Below, one piece after another: positions 1-22,421 of a DNA stretch of 64,000 nt (its first letter is position 1; the number at the start of each line of letters is the position of its first letter). This DNA comes from Eleginops maclovinus. Its lineage: Eukaryota > Chordata > Actinopteri > Perciformes > Eleginopidae. The notes under the pieces were generated by a model. That model worked only from the letters and a program-made list of their open reading frames with translations. It made no database searches and was not told the origin of the DNA. The translations under genes were made by a program, and so were the position numbers. The stretch is taken from positions 27,299,759-27,363,758 of the forward strand of contig NC_086349.1 in assembly GCF_036324505.1 (NCBI RefSeq), written 5' to 3'.

Positions 1-749
<749 letters not shown>

Positions 750-761
<12 letters not shown>

Positions 762-2093
762 GCAGAGCTCTCCGTCCTGCTGTTTGCTCTCCTCAGCAAC
801 ATTCACTCTGAAGAACTCATCGTCATCAGACGGGAAAGAGGCTCTCACACCTTCCAGCTCCCAGAGGAGGCCGGCTCCTGCCTGATCTCCAGATCTGTTG
901 GTGAGGAGAAGCTGGTTCTGTGGAACACCTCTGACCTCTGGCCCCAGAACTCCTCAGTACCTGAAGACCTGAAACAACGACTTGTCAGCACGGCCAATAC
1001 TTCTTCCTACATGATCCAGGACCTGACCCATTCAGACTCCGGCCTGTACCAAGAGGAGTGCTGGACTGAGGGCAAAGTGACTCATGAGAGAAACACCACA
1101 GTTACTGTCTGTGGTTCAATACAGAGGACCAGATATGAATTAATGGAAGATGAAGAAACTAAAGAGCTGCCTTGTTATGAGCAGCTGAACACCTAGGACG
1201 TCCAGTGGCTCAAACGGGATTATCGATCTGGTCAAGAAAGATGGAGCAGAGTTTTTGGGGACAATACGGCATCAGTGATGGACAACGATAGAGGAAGATA
1301 CCAAGTGGTGAAAACCACATCAGCTCTACGTATATCCGACGTCTCAACCACTGACCTCGGAGTGTTCACCTGTCTGAAGATGAACCAGCAGCAGTGTGTT
1401 AGCAGTCACCGTGTAGAGTATGGGCCGAACACAGAGTATATCTATCACTCAGTGGGAGACAGGGCTGTGTTGCAGTGTCCTGTCACTGGTTTCAGTGAAG
1501 ACAAGCCTCCATATTGGGAGACTATATTATTTAACCGTATTCAACGCCTACAAAACCACACTGGGTCTTTAGTGGACCAGAACTTCTCTCTGGTGTTCAC
1601 ATCTGTAATGGTAAATCACTCAGGTCGGTACTTCTGTAATACCTTAACTACTGTGAAAATATATGTGCTGTTTGTGTGCCCTAAGCCCCCCCCCCATGCT
1701 GTAGAGCTCTTCTCAGTGGGAGAAGAAGTCGCTCTCAGATGCAAAGATTGGGAAAAGGGTCAGGGTCATTTTTGGTTATTTAAGTCGAACCGAACCAAAG
1801 GAAGAACCTTTGGTTCGGTTAATCAGATCAGTAACATTGTGCGCAGCGACTCTGATGGGAGATTGGTCATCTCTAATGTCTCTCTGCAAGACACAGGAGA
1901 GTACTGGTGTGCAGTTACTGACAGAAATCGTCAGTGTTTCTCTTCAACCAAAACCCTGGTGCAGCACAGAGACCCCTTTGGGGTTCACTCCACCTTCTAC
2001 GCAGTGAGATGCTCAGTGCTCAGTGTTCTGCTGCTGGTGCTCTGTGTCGCTGTACTCACTGTGACCCTGAGGACCAGAGGACGGGACCCTTAA
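750..2093 (+). pseudogene. Intronless four-Ig-domain membrane receptor with in-frame stop
   Basis: A single reading frame from ATG 750 to TAA 2093 encodes a signal peptide (hydrophobic residues about 6-20), four immunoglobulin-like domains, a transmembrane helix near the C-terminus (Leu/Val-rich, about 2010-2070) and a very short basic tail. Each Ig domain shows the expected landmarks: first Cys, Trp in the middle strand (domains 2-4) and a D-x-G-x-Y/F-x-C type second Cys (for example GRYFC and GEYWC). The frame is broken by one TAG at 1194-1196, between the first Cys of domain 2 and its Trp. Both halves lie in the same frame, so this is a single nonsense change, not a frameshift. Several N-x-S/T sites suggest a glycosylated surface protein. 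Fish Ig receptors normally use about one exon per Ig domain, so absence of introns across four domains suggests a processed copy or a single-exon family. No cytoplasmic ITIM or ITAM fits in the tail. The family is unresolved, and a sequencing error or polymorphic stop remains possible. Confidence 0.7.
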
Positions 2094-2278
2094 TATGCAG
2101 ATGTTCATTTCAGTTCCCTCTGTCCTCGTCCTCTCTAATGCAGCGGCTCAGAGACACGATCGAAACTCTGGGTGTTAGACATTCAAGCAGATAAACATCT
2201 GAGTTTGATCACAGGAGATAAAGACAGAGAGGGAGATTACAAAAACCAGCGGCTAAATGTTACATCATCATTATTCTA
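2094..2278 (+). other. 3' flank of the Ig gene
   Basis: Non-coding sequence between the Ig stop codon and the minisatellite. Possible polyadenylation signals (AATAAA) occur only beyond the minisatellite, at 3117-3122 and 3474-3479, so a transcript would carry the whole array in its 3' UTR. Confidence 0.5.
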
Positions 2279-3052
2279 ATTATTATTATCAGGGTTCATA
2301 TTATCATCAGGATTATCATCAGGGTTCATATTATCATCAGGATTATCATCAGGGTTCATATTATCATCAGGATTATTATCAGTGTTCATATTATCATCAG
2401 GATTATCATCAGGATTATTATCAGGATTATCATCAGGGTTCATATTATCATCAGGATTATTATCAGGGTTCATATTATCATCAGAATTATTATCAGGGTT
2501 CATATTATCATCAGGATTATTATCAGGATTATTATCAGGATTATCATCAGGGTTCATATTATCATCAGGATTATCATCAGGATTATTATCAGGATTATCA
2601 TCAGGGTTCATATTATCAGTGTTCATATTATCATCAGGATTATCATCAGGGTTCATATTATCATCAGGATTATCATCAGGGTTCATATTATCATCAGGAT
2701 TATCATCAGGATTATCATCAGGATTATCATCAGGATTATTATCAGGATTATTATCAGTGTTCATATTATCATCAGGATTATCATCAGGATTATCATCAGG
2801 ATTATCATCAGGGTTCATATTATCATCAGGATTATCATCAGGATTATCATCAGGATTATTATCAGTGTTCATATTATCATCAGGATTATCATCAGGATTA
2901 TCATCAGGATTATTATCAGGGTTCATATTATCATCAGGATTATCATCAGGATTATCATCAGGATTATTATCAGTGTTCATATTATCATCAGGATTATCAT
3001 CAGGATTATCATCAGGATTATCATCAGGATTATCATCAGGATTATTATTCTC
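2279..3052. repeat. Minisatellite of 12- and 18-bp units (ATTATC/ATCATC core)
   Basis: Alternating short units of the type GGATTATCATCA and GGGTTCATATTATCATCA, with GTGTTC variants. All unit lengths are multiples of three, so three frames on the two strands stay open for over 220 codons. These are not genes: the translations are perfectly periodic and share no domain. Confidence 0.95.
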
Positions 3053-3813
3053 AGGATTTTGATAGAAAAATGATTTGACGGTTTCAACATTATAAAAAGT
3101 GAAACTTAAGATAGCAAATAAAATATCTAAATACTCAATAGTAAAAACGTCTGAATGTTGACGGTTTATTATTTGCAGATGTTATGTTATATTGTAAATA
3201 TATTTGTATATGTTTTGCAATTCTTGTAAATCAAGGTTATTATAGGGATCAGTGTTTAATTCAAATACATATTGTTAACATTCCAACCTTTAAACATCGC
3301 CTGTTTGTTGAATGTTTTTGAACTCATTTATTCTTTACTTTGAGTTTTCCTCATATTTTATTTCATGTAAAGAATTTTGATAATTTTCTGATTTTGTGCA
3401 TTTATAAGAAGTGTCTCTGTGTGTTATAAAGTGTTCTCATACCTCGGATCTATCAGTAATCAATCATCTGTATAATAAAGCTTACAAATACCCAATAACA
3501 CCTGGGAGCCCGTCCTTGTTTGATTGTGATTTCTGATTATAATAATTATAAATACACTATATTATTATTCAAAGACTATAATATTCCACATTTATATTCA
3601 GAAGTAACATCCACAGAGCTGAGGTACTGAAGAGATGTGTAATCTGGAGCAAACGGGATCCAACCCTCAGTTGGTTAAAGGTTCTAAAGGGTTTGTTCAC
3701 TGAGGGACGTTTAGTGGCTTCATGGACATCTTTTGGGGATCCAAAACCTGTGAGGCCTGTCCTCAAACACAGATCACTGAGATATGGAAGCCTCACAGAG
3801 CGTATGACTGGTG
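3053..3813. other. AT-rich spacer between the duplicated units
   Basis: AT-rich sequence with two AATAAA signals (3117-3122, 3474-3479) that could end the Ig transcript. No open frame with recognisable content was seen. Confidence 0.5.
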
Positions 3814-4609
<796 letters not shown>

Positions 4610-4929
4610 ATCACCTACAATATTCAGCTGTCTGCAAAGTCTAAATGATTTGCCAGCAGCGGTGTAAAGTAACCAGTCAGCCAAGAATGCCCTGATCAGC
4701 GCAAAAACCATTTGGTTGGAAAAAAAGGCGTAAGAGGTTCAGCTGCTCCATCCGTGTCTGATTCATGCACTGAGAAACACTTGATGCAACATGTCAGATC
4801 TTTACAGTGCATCACTAAATTCATGGCAAAAATCAGTTGACTTCAGACATCAGCTGCTTTGGACTGATCCTTTCATAAGCTGTGCTCACAGTTTAGTGAG
4901 GAGCATGGGAGGCCACTGCACTACTACGC

Positions 4930-5335
4930 TTTTTTACACCTCTGTTTCTTTGCCTCCCAATTTTCTTTCCGTTTTGATTTTGTTTTCAAACTTCAGATTT
5001 TTCTCCAAATGCAGACTTTTCTGAATTTCAGATTCTTTCTAAGTTATCACTTTTTCCTAAAACAAAATCAGACTTTTTTTCAAAGTTATCACTTTTCATT
5101 TTCTTAATTACGACTTTTATTCTCATTATTCTCACTCCTTCATCGTGTGCCGCTCATCATCTTCTTTTGAACATTCACACTTTTAGTCTCCCAATTCCTT
5201 TTCCTTTTGATTTTTCTTTCCAAATTTCAAATATTTTTTCCAAATTAGATTTTCAAACTCTTTTTCAAATGTATCATTTTTTTCCGGAAGGATCTGATAT
5301 TTTTTTTCAAATTCAACTTTTTGGGAAGCTAACAC
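4930..5335 (+). repeat. AT-rich dispersed repeat, copy 1
   Basis: T-rich sequence with recurring phrases such as TTTTGATTTT, TTTCAAA and CCAAATT. The reverse complement of the same phrases occurs at about 17655-18090, so this is a dispersed family rather than random AT-richness. Class unknown. Confidence 0.5.
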
Positions 5336-5337
5336 TC

Positions 5338-5452
5338 AAACACCGTTGGCCATCGGGAGCAACTCAGGGTTCAGTATCTTGCCCAAGGAGACATCCACAT
5401 GCTGACTGCACGGGCTGGGATCAAACCAGCAACCTGCTGGTTCAAAGTAGCT
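5338..5452 (-). mobile_element. tRNA-derived SINE fragment (second family)
   Basis: Read on the minus strand, this has a B-box-like GGTTTGATCCC followed by a body containing CCTTGGGCAAGATACTGAAC. This arrangement is typical of a common teleost SINE. Only the part from the B box onward is clear. Confidence 0.5.
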
Positions 5453-5550
5453 AGTAACTCATCTCAGTCAAATAAATGAACTGAATGGGCCTTTAGGCAG
5501 GCAAAGGAAAACACAGATATTATGATATTTCTATTTATTAAAAAAGGTTT

Positions 5551-5552
5551 CA

Positions 5553-5586
<34 letters not shown>

Positions 5587-5794
5587 CAGTGTGTGAGAGA
5601 GAGAGAGAGACACTGAGAGAGAGAGAGGTACAGACAGTGAGAGAGACAGAGAGAGAGAGAGGTACAGATAGTGAGAGAGAGAGAGGTACAGACAGTGAGA
5701 GAGACAGAGAGAGAGAGAGGTAGAGACAGTGTGAGAGAGAGAGAGAGAGAGAGAGGTACAGACAGTGAGAGAGAGAGAGAGAGAGGTAGAGACA

Positions 5795-5825
<31 letters not shown>

Positions 5826-5868
5826 GTACAGACAGCGAGAGAGACAGAGAGAGAGAGAGGTAGAGACA

Positions 5869-5899
<31 letters not shown>

Positions 5900-6061
5900 G
5901 TACAGACAGTGAGAGAGAGAGAGAGAGGTACAGACAGTGAGAGAGACAGAGAGAGAGAGAGGTAGAGACAGTGTGAGAGAGAGACAGAGAGAGAGAGAGG
6001 TAGAGACAGTGAGAGAGACAGAGAGAGAGGTACAGACAGTGAGAGAGAGAGAGAGAGGTAC

Positions 6062-6102
<41 letters not shown>

Positions 6103-6272
6103 CAGACAGTGTGAGAGAGAGAGAGAGAGGGAGAGGTTCAGACAGTGAGAGAGAGCTAGAGACACTTAGAGAAACACAGAGAGAGAGAGTGGTAGAGACA
6201 GTGTGAGAGAGACACACAGAGAGAGAGAGAGAGAGAGACAGAGAGAGAGAGGGAGACACAGAGAGAGAGGGA
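5551..6272. repeat. (GA)n-rich compound repeat
   Basis: GA dinucleotides interspersed with a recurring GGTACAGACAGTGAGAGA phrase and a GGTAGAGACAGTGTGAGA variant, a higher-order array of roughly 40-60 bp units. Nearly all purine on the plus strand. The long Ser/Leu frames on the minus strand are artefacts. Confidence 0.95.
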
Positions 6273-6796
6273 GTAAATCACACATTAGAGGAATATTTCA
6301 TAAAGCAGATTGTCTGGTGTTTTCATCACAGTGCAGTCCGTACAGATCAGTCTGAGGTTTCCTCTGGTCAGTCTACAGGTCTCTGCTCGCTGGACGGATT
6401 TATTCCACACACATCTGATTCACATTTGAGTTCATCTGGGCGGAACAAATATCCCATAATTCCACAGAATCCCATTTTTCCAGGAATGTGGCTACGATAT
6501 CCTTCCAAAGGAGCCTGAGAACAGTTTACATTTATAGCAAAGGGTCAACATTTGGAGATTTAGATGACGTGGTGACAAACATGTTCCTGAACCTGCAAAA
6601 CGTACTTCACTTTAAATACACACAAGGAGATATACAACTAGAGGGTGGCTGTGGCACAGTGGGGTAGTGCGCTGATCTTCAGAGGAGCTAACTAAGCTCA
6701 GCTAACCAGTCACTATCTGAAACTCGCCCCACCAACATGAGCGTTAAAGAAACTGAATGAACATCTTTCCCTTATTACTCCTCAACATTGGAGGTT
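6273..6796 (-). other. 3' flank of samd10
   Basis: Downstream side of the minus-strand samd10 gene. A minus-strand AATAAA (plus-strand TTTATT at 6399-6404) could serve for polyadenylation. No other coding sequence seen. Confidence 0.4.
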
Positions 6797-14599
<7,803 letters not shown>

Positions 14600-14612
<13 letters not shown>

Positions 14613-15000
14613 GACGGTGTTTCCGTGTCGGGTTCAGTGAGAGTCTGCCATGTCTCCGGTGACCCCGGGCAGCGGCTCGTGCTGCCCGCCTCTCCGCGCT
14701 TTGTTTACCGGGAAAAGTTTCAGAGGAGCGGCGGGAGGGACGACGCTCCCCGGACAGCCGGTGAAACGCGATAAAAATTAGCTCCCGTGTGTTTGTCGGT
14801 GTCTGTGTGTGGGGGGGAATGTTCCCGAGCAGCTGAACGACTGGTTCCACTGGCTCCCGGCGAGAACGCGCGCTCGTTCACGTGTAATTGTGCGTGCGTG
14901 TGTGTGTGTGTTGTGAGAATGGGACGCGCGGCTTCTTCTCAAGAGCAGCCCGGGCTCAGAGTGCAGCTCCGGGCCTGTAATTACAGCAGAGCGGAAGAAA
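14600..15000 (-). promoter_or_regulatory. CpG-rich promoter region of samd10
   Basis: CpG-dense sequence surrounding and upstream of the first coding exon, in contrast with the AT-rich surroundings. This is typical of a vertebrate CpG-island promoter. No clear TATA box at a convincing distance. A transcription start cannot be placed by eye. Confidence 0.6.
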
Positions 15001-15035
15001 AGGGCTTCTCATCACTGCACCATCAAGAAAGAGGG

Positions 15036-15567
<532 letters not shown>

Positions 15568-16377
15568 CAGTTAGGTCCATATATATTTGGACACTGACAG
15601 AAGTGTTGTTTGTTGTTCTACCTGTTTACTGAAACATATTCCAATTATAGTTATATAATACACACAAAGTGCAGACTCTCATCTTTCATCTGAGGGTATC
15701 CACATTCAAAGGCTATTTCATGGGCAGGTGAGGGCAATTCCTCGTTATGTCATCATCAATTAAGCCGATAAAAGGCCTGGAGTTGATTTGAGGTGTGGTG
15801 CTTGCATTTGGAAGATGTTGCTCAGAAGACAACATGCGGTCAAAGGATCTCTCATGCAGGTGCAACAAGCCATCCTGAAGCTGCGAAAAAAGGAAACACC
15901 CATCTGAGAAACTGCTGCAGTATTAGGAGTGGCAAAATGTGCAGTTTGGTACATCCTGAGAAAGAAAGAAAGCTCTGGTGAACTCAGCAGCGCACAAAGA
16001 CCTGGAGGTCCACGGAAGACAACAGTGGGGGATGATGGCAGAATCATTTCCATGGTGAAGAGAACCCCCTTCACAGCCAACCAGGTGAAGAGCACTCTCC
16101 AGGAGGAAGGTGTATCAATGTCCAAGTCTACCAGAAAGAGAGGACTGCATGAAAGTAAACAGAGGGTTCACTGCCCGGTGCGAGCCACTCATAAGAGTCA
16201 AGAATAGAAAGGCTAGATTGGACTTTGCTAACAAACAGTGGCACCGGGTCACTAGTGTTTATTGATGATGTGACACCGGACAGAAGCAGCCGGATGAATT
16301 CTGAGGTATTCAGAGACATACTGTCTGCTCAAATCCAGCCAATTGATTGGGTGGCGTTTCATAATACAGATGGACAA
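15568..16377 (+). mobile_element. Degraded, 3'-truncated Tc1-like transposon
   Basis: Starts at a TA (15566-15567) with the inverted-repeat end CAGTTAGGTCCATATATATT. Remnants of a transposase follow, including the DNA-binding part (VAKCAVWYILRKK) and, near the break, IGWRFIIQMDN, the block leading to the second catalytic Asp. The frame has in-frame stops (for example TGA at 15907-15909) and shifts, so it is dead. The rest of the catalytic domain and the right inverted repeat are absent; a minisatellite begins where the sequence stops. It is a different family from the intact element at 58562. Confidence 0.85.
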
Positions 16378-16888
16378 TGGGGGCAATGGAGAGGAAGGGA
16401 GAGGATGGGAGAGGAAGGAGAGGATGGAGAGGAAGGGAGAGGATGGAGAGGATGGGAGAGGATGGAGAGGATGGGAGAGGAAGGAGAGGATGGGAGAGGA
16501 AGGAGAGGATGGAGAGGAAGGGAGAGGATGGGAAAGGATGGAGAGGATGGGAGAGGAAGGAGAGGAAGGAGAGGAAGGGAGAGGATGGAGAGGATGGAGA
16601 GGATGGAGAGGATGGGAGAGGATGGAGAGGAAGGGAGAGGATGGGAGAGGATGGGAGAGGATGGAGAGGATGGGAGAGGAAGGGAGAGGATGGAGAGGAA
16701 GGGAGAGGATGGAGAGGATGGAGAGGATGGAGAGGATGGAGAGGAAGGAGAGGAAGGAGAGGATGGGAGAGGATGAAGAGGATGGAGAGGAAGGAGAGGA
16801 TGGAGAGGGGGGGAGAGGATGGAGAGGATGGAGAGGAAGGAGAGGAAGGAGAGGATGGGAGAGGATGGAGATGGAGGAGAGGAAGGGA
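16377..16888. repeat. Purine-rich minisatellite (GAGAGGATG / GAGAGGAAG units)
   Basis: About 510 bp of 9- and 10-bp units GAGAGGATG(G) and GAGAGGAAG(G). The plus strand is purine apart from the T of GATG. Gly/Glu/Arg-rich and Ser/Pro-rich open frames across it are artefacts. Confidence 0.95.
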
Positions 16889-17654
16889 GGCGGAGCCCTG
16901 CTGTTTTTGGAGTTGCATCATGTGACTGATGTTTATTTGAACTGACTCTGATATTCTGCTGCATTCTCCCAGCATGAAGGCCTCCAACTGGTGATTACTG
17001 CCGTACTCGTTTTAAAAACAGCGGTCACAGAAAGCCATCGTAGTGTCTCCCAGTCCCACCACACAGTGACTGCTTTAATTACTGTGGCTGTGCAGACACA
17101 CTGCAGCTCTGAGCTCCTGTTAAACTTTGAGCATGTTCACATTTGGCCTGGTTAGAGCGCCAGATGAAAGTGAGCGTTAAAATGAATAGTTTCCACAGGA
17201 GGGAACATCGAAGAGCCTCGGGTATTAACCCAACGAGGCTTATCTGAGCCTTGTTGTAAGGGTTCACAGAGGAGTTGTTGCTCAGCCGTTGTTTTTATGG
17301 TCACTCCATAAATCCATAAATCCTGCCCAGTGTTTTATTTTCAGTCCAAACAGGGAGCATGTAGTACTGCAACACTGCGACCACAGGGCAGAGCCAAGCG
17401 CTGTTTGTGCAGTGATAAATTATAACTATTTATGGAAGCATTTGGAAGACTAAACGCAGGTTATTTCTGAAGTGCTGTAGCCAGGAGTGAACACCAGAGG
17501 GCAGCGTCCATCTGTGAGTGACTATCACACCACAGGAGCTTAAAACATCCTATAATGTCAAAACCACGGTTTTATAAGATGTGCCGGTTTGTTTGGTATG
17601 CATGTTTTTCAAATGTACAGACGATAATAAAGAGTGACACTTCATGAGCATCAT
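16889..17654. other. Spacer without recognised features
   Basis: No coding exon or repeat family was recognised. Confidence 0.4.
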
Positions 17655-18090
17655 ATTATAAAAAGTCATAACTTTTAGGATAAAGTGATTTTTGAAGAAA
17701 TAGAAGAAAATTCCAAAAAGTCGAAATTTGGAGAAAAAAAAACATCTGAAGTTTGAAAAGAAATCAAAAGAAAAAAATTGGGACAAAAATTTAGAATTTT
17801 TAAAAGAAGAGGATTAGGGCCCCATGAAGAAGGAGTCAGAATAATGAGAAAACACAGAGGGATGTTTTTCAACGTCGACATTTGGAAAAAGGGCCGATTT
17901 TTGAGGACTAGTGATCATTTAAAAAAAGTAATCGGCCGTGTTTAAAATCGACATTAGAAATCAATCTGAAATTAAAAAAATAGAAATAGTCGGAAATTCA
18001 AGAAAGTAGAAATTTGGGATAAAATCTGAAGTTTGAAAAGGAAATCAAAAGGAAAAGAACTTCAGAGACAAAAAGTGTGCATTTTTAAAA
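17655..18090 (-). repeat. AT-rich dispersed repeat, copy 2
   Basis: Inverted counterpart of 4930-5335, with phrases GAAATCAAAAG, AAATTTGGA and TCTGAAGTTTGAAAAG. Inside it the phrase GAGGATTAGGGCC appears twice (about 17809 and 18093), so it may itself be a partial tandem duplication. Confidence 0.5.
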
Positions 18091-18108
18091 TTAGAGGATT
18101 AGGGCCAC

Positions 18109-18420
18109 AGTGTCCAGCAGGGGCTCAGTCAGTAGGGGCTTGGACTGGGAATCGTAGGGTCGCCGGTTCAAGTCCCCGAACAGACTTGAAATATAGAAAG
18201 TGGACTGCTACTTGGAGAGGTCCCAGTTCACCTCCTAGGCCCTGCTGTGGGGTCCTTGAGCAAGGCACCCGACATCTCCAATCCCCCCTCCCCATTGCTG
18301 CACAATAGCTGCCCACTGCTCCTAGTACTAGGATGGGTTAAATGCAGAGGACCAATTTCACTGTGTGTGCTCTGCTGTGTGCATGTGTGTGACAATAAAG
18401 AGGGTTTCATCCTCCGATTC
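18109..18420 (+). mobile_element. tRNA-derived SINE, family S1, near complete
   Basis: The head has an A-box-like GGCTCAGTCAGTAGGGGC and a B box GGTTCAAGTCC at the spacing of a tRNA gene. The body includes GGTCCTTGAGCAAGGCACC and GCCCACTGCTCCTAGTACTA. The tail reads CAATAAAGAGGGTTTCATCC. Three other copies occur on the minus strand of this window (50113, 58530-60440, 61313). Confidence 0.85.
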
Positions 18421-18477
18421 ACAAAAAATTATTGGACATTTTTAAAAGTCAACAGGCATCCAAGGGGCTGCATTTAC

Positions 18478-18479
<2 letters not shown>

Positions 18480-18560
<81 letters not shown>
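18480..18560. repeat. (GT)n microsatellite
   Basis: About 80 bp of GT dinucleotides shortly after the SINE. Confidence 0.97.
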
Positions 18561-18563
<3 letters not shown>

Positions 18564-19590
18564 GTCTCCAGATGTGCACACACTGCCCTCAGTCTGTGGA
18601 CAGCATACACTCTGAACCTCTGTAAAGTGTGAAGTGTGCCGTGACCTCTGGCTCCCCATGTGCCGCCTAATGACGTTTGCTCCGGCCAACATTTGTCTAA
18701 TTTGATGACTGAATTCTCAATGTGGTGACAGCTCAGGACGAAACACCAAAACAAAAACAAAATGACTCAAAACTTCAGCCTTAGAACCGCACAATCTTAT
18801 AGAAAGAGGGAAGATACGAAGTGAAGTATGCAGCTGTGGCAGGGAGCTGTGTGTGCAGGAACCGGGTTTAGGTTTGAGACTAATTACTCCTGTTTGTTCT
18901 TTACCATGGCTGTGAACATCTACAGCGGATATAAGCCTCTTCGGACAAACAGACAGAGCTGCAAATTACATCCACACGTTCTGAACCTGCATGTCCTCTG
19001 CAGCGTTACAGTTAATGCAACAAAATAAAATCTGCATGGACTTTTTGCGTATGTCAGTTTGAAGCCATAAATAAATCACAGGTCTCATTCCTTCTTAATC
19101 CTCAAATTCATAGACTTTTCAAGGGTTTTCCAGGCCCAAACTCTTCATAATTAAATGGATCAACACGTTATATTTAAATGTTTAAAATGAGGACTAGTAG
19201 GCCTTACAGAAAATCTAAAATAATTCCTATTCTTGCACGAACATATGTTAACTCAAGCCCTGTCAATAGTCTATTCTTTAATACATTCAAGGCCTTGATT
19301 TTGTCTTCACATTCACAGACTTTCCAGGACTTCAATGACCCATGGATGTATTATGTTGCATAATATAGATAACTGCATACATTGGGTCATACTGTGTTCA
19401 CATTACATCTCCTAGCCTCACGCTGCTGGTTCGGTTCACTTCAGCGCAGCTAATGTATGACCCTCTCCTCCGCTTTGGATCACGCTCCCACTCATCTTTA
19501 ATCCACACAAGTTCAAACAAATGCTGGAAATGCAAATATTAAATGAGCCAGCACTGTTGGCAAAGCACCGCCAAAGCCCCACAGTCCAGG
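18561..19590. other. Spacer without recognised features
   Basis: No gene or repeat family recognised. Confidence 0.4.
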
Positions 19591-22300
<2,710 letters not shown>

Positions 22301-22309
22301 GAGTGAATG

Positions 22310-22421
22310 GAGTGATATATTTAGGGTACTGCTCGACCTTCCCTTGACGGAGGAGTACTTTTTTCTTCTGAGAGATCGTCTTTAGCTCGGTTTGACTCCT
22401 TTTACAAAGCTTTTGACAAGG
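22310..22421 (+). promoter_or_regulatory. Possible emilin3 core promoter and 5' UTR
   Basis: A TATA-like TATATTTA lies at about 22315-22322, roughly 100 bases before the ATG at 22422. A start near 22345 would give a short 5' UTR. Suggestive only. Confidence 0.3.

Noticed and set aside
2257..3078. Open frames of 226-273 codons on both strands
   Set aside because: Produced by a minisatellite whose unit lengths are multiples of three; the translations are purely periodic.
5464..6259. Ser/Leu-rich minus-strand frames of over 230 codons
   Set aside because: Reverse reading of a (GA)n compound repeat.
16225..16987. Gly-Glu-Arg and Ser-Pro-Leu rich frames
   Set aside because: Purine minisatellite read in several frames; only the first part is Tc1 remnant.
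18109..18175. Functional tRNA gene
   Set aside because: A- and B-box-like sequences are present, but no cloverleaf is evident and the unit continues into a SINE body and tail shared with three other copies.
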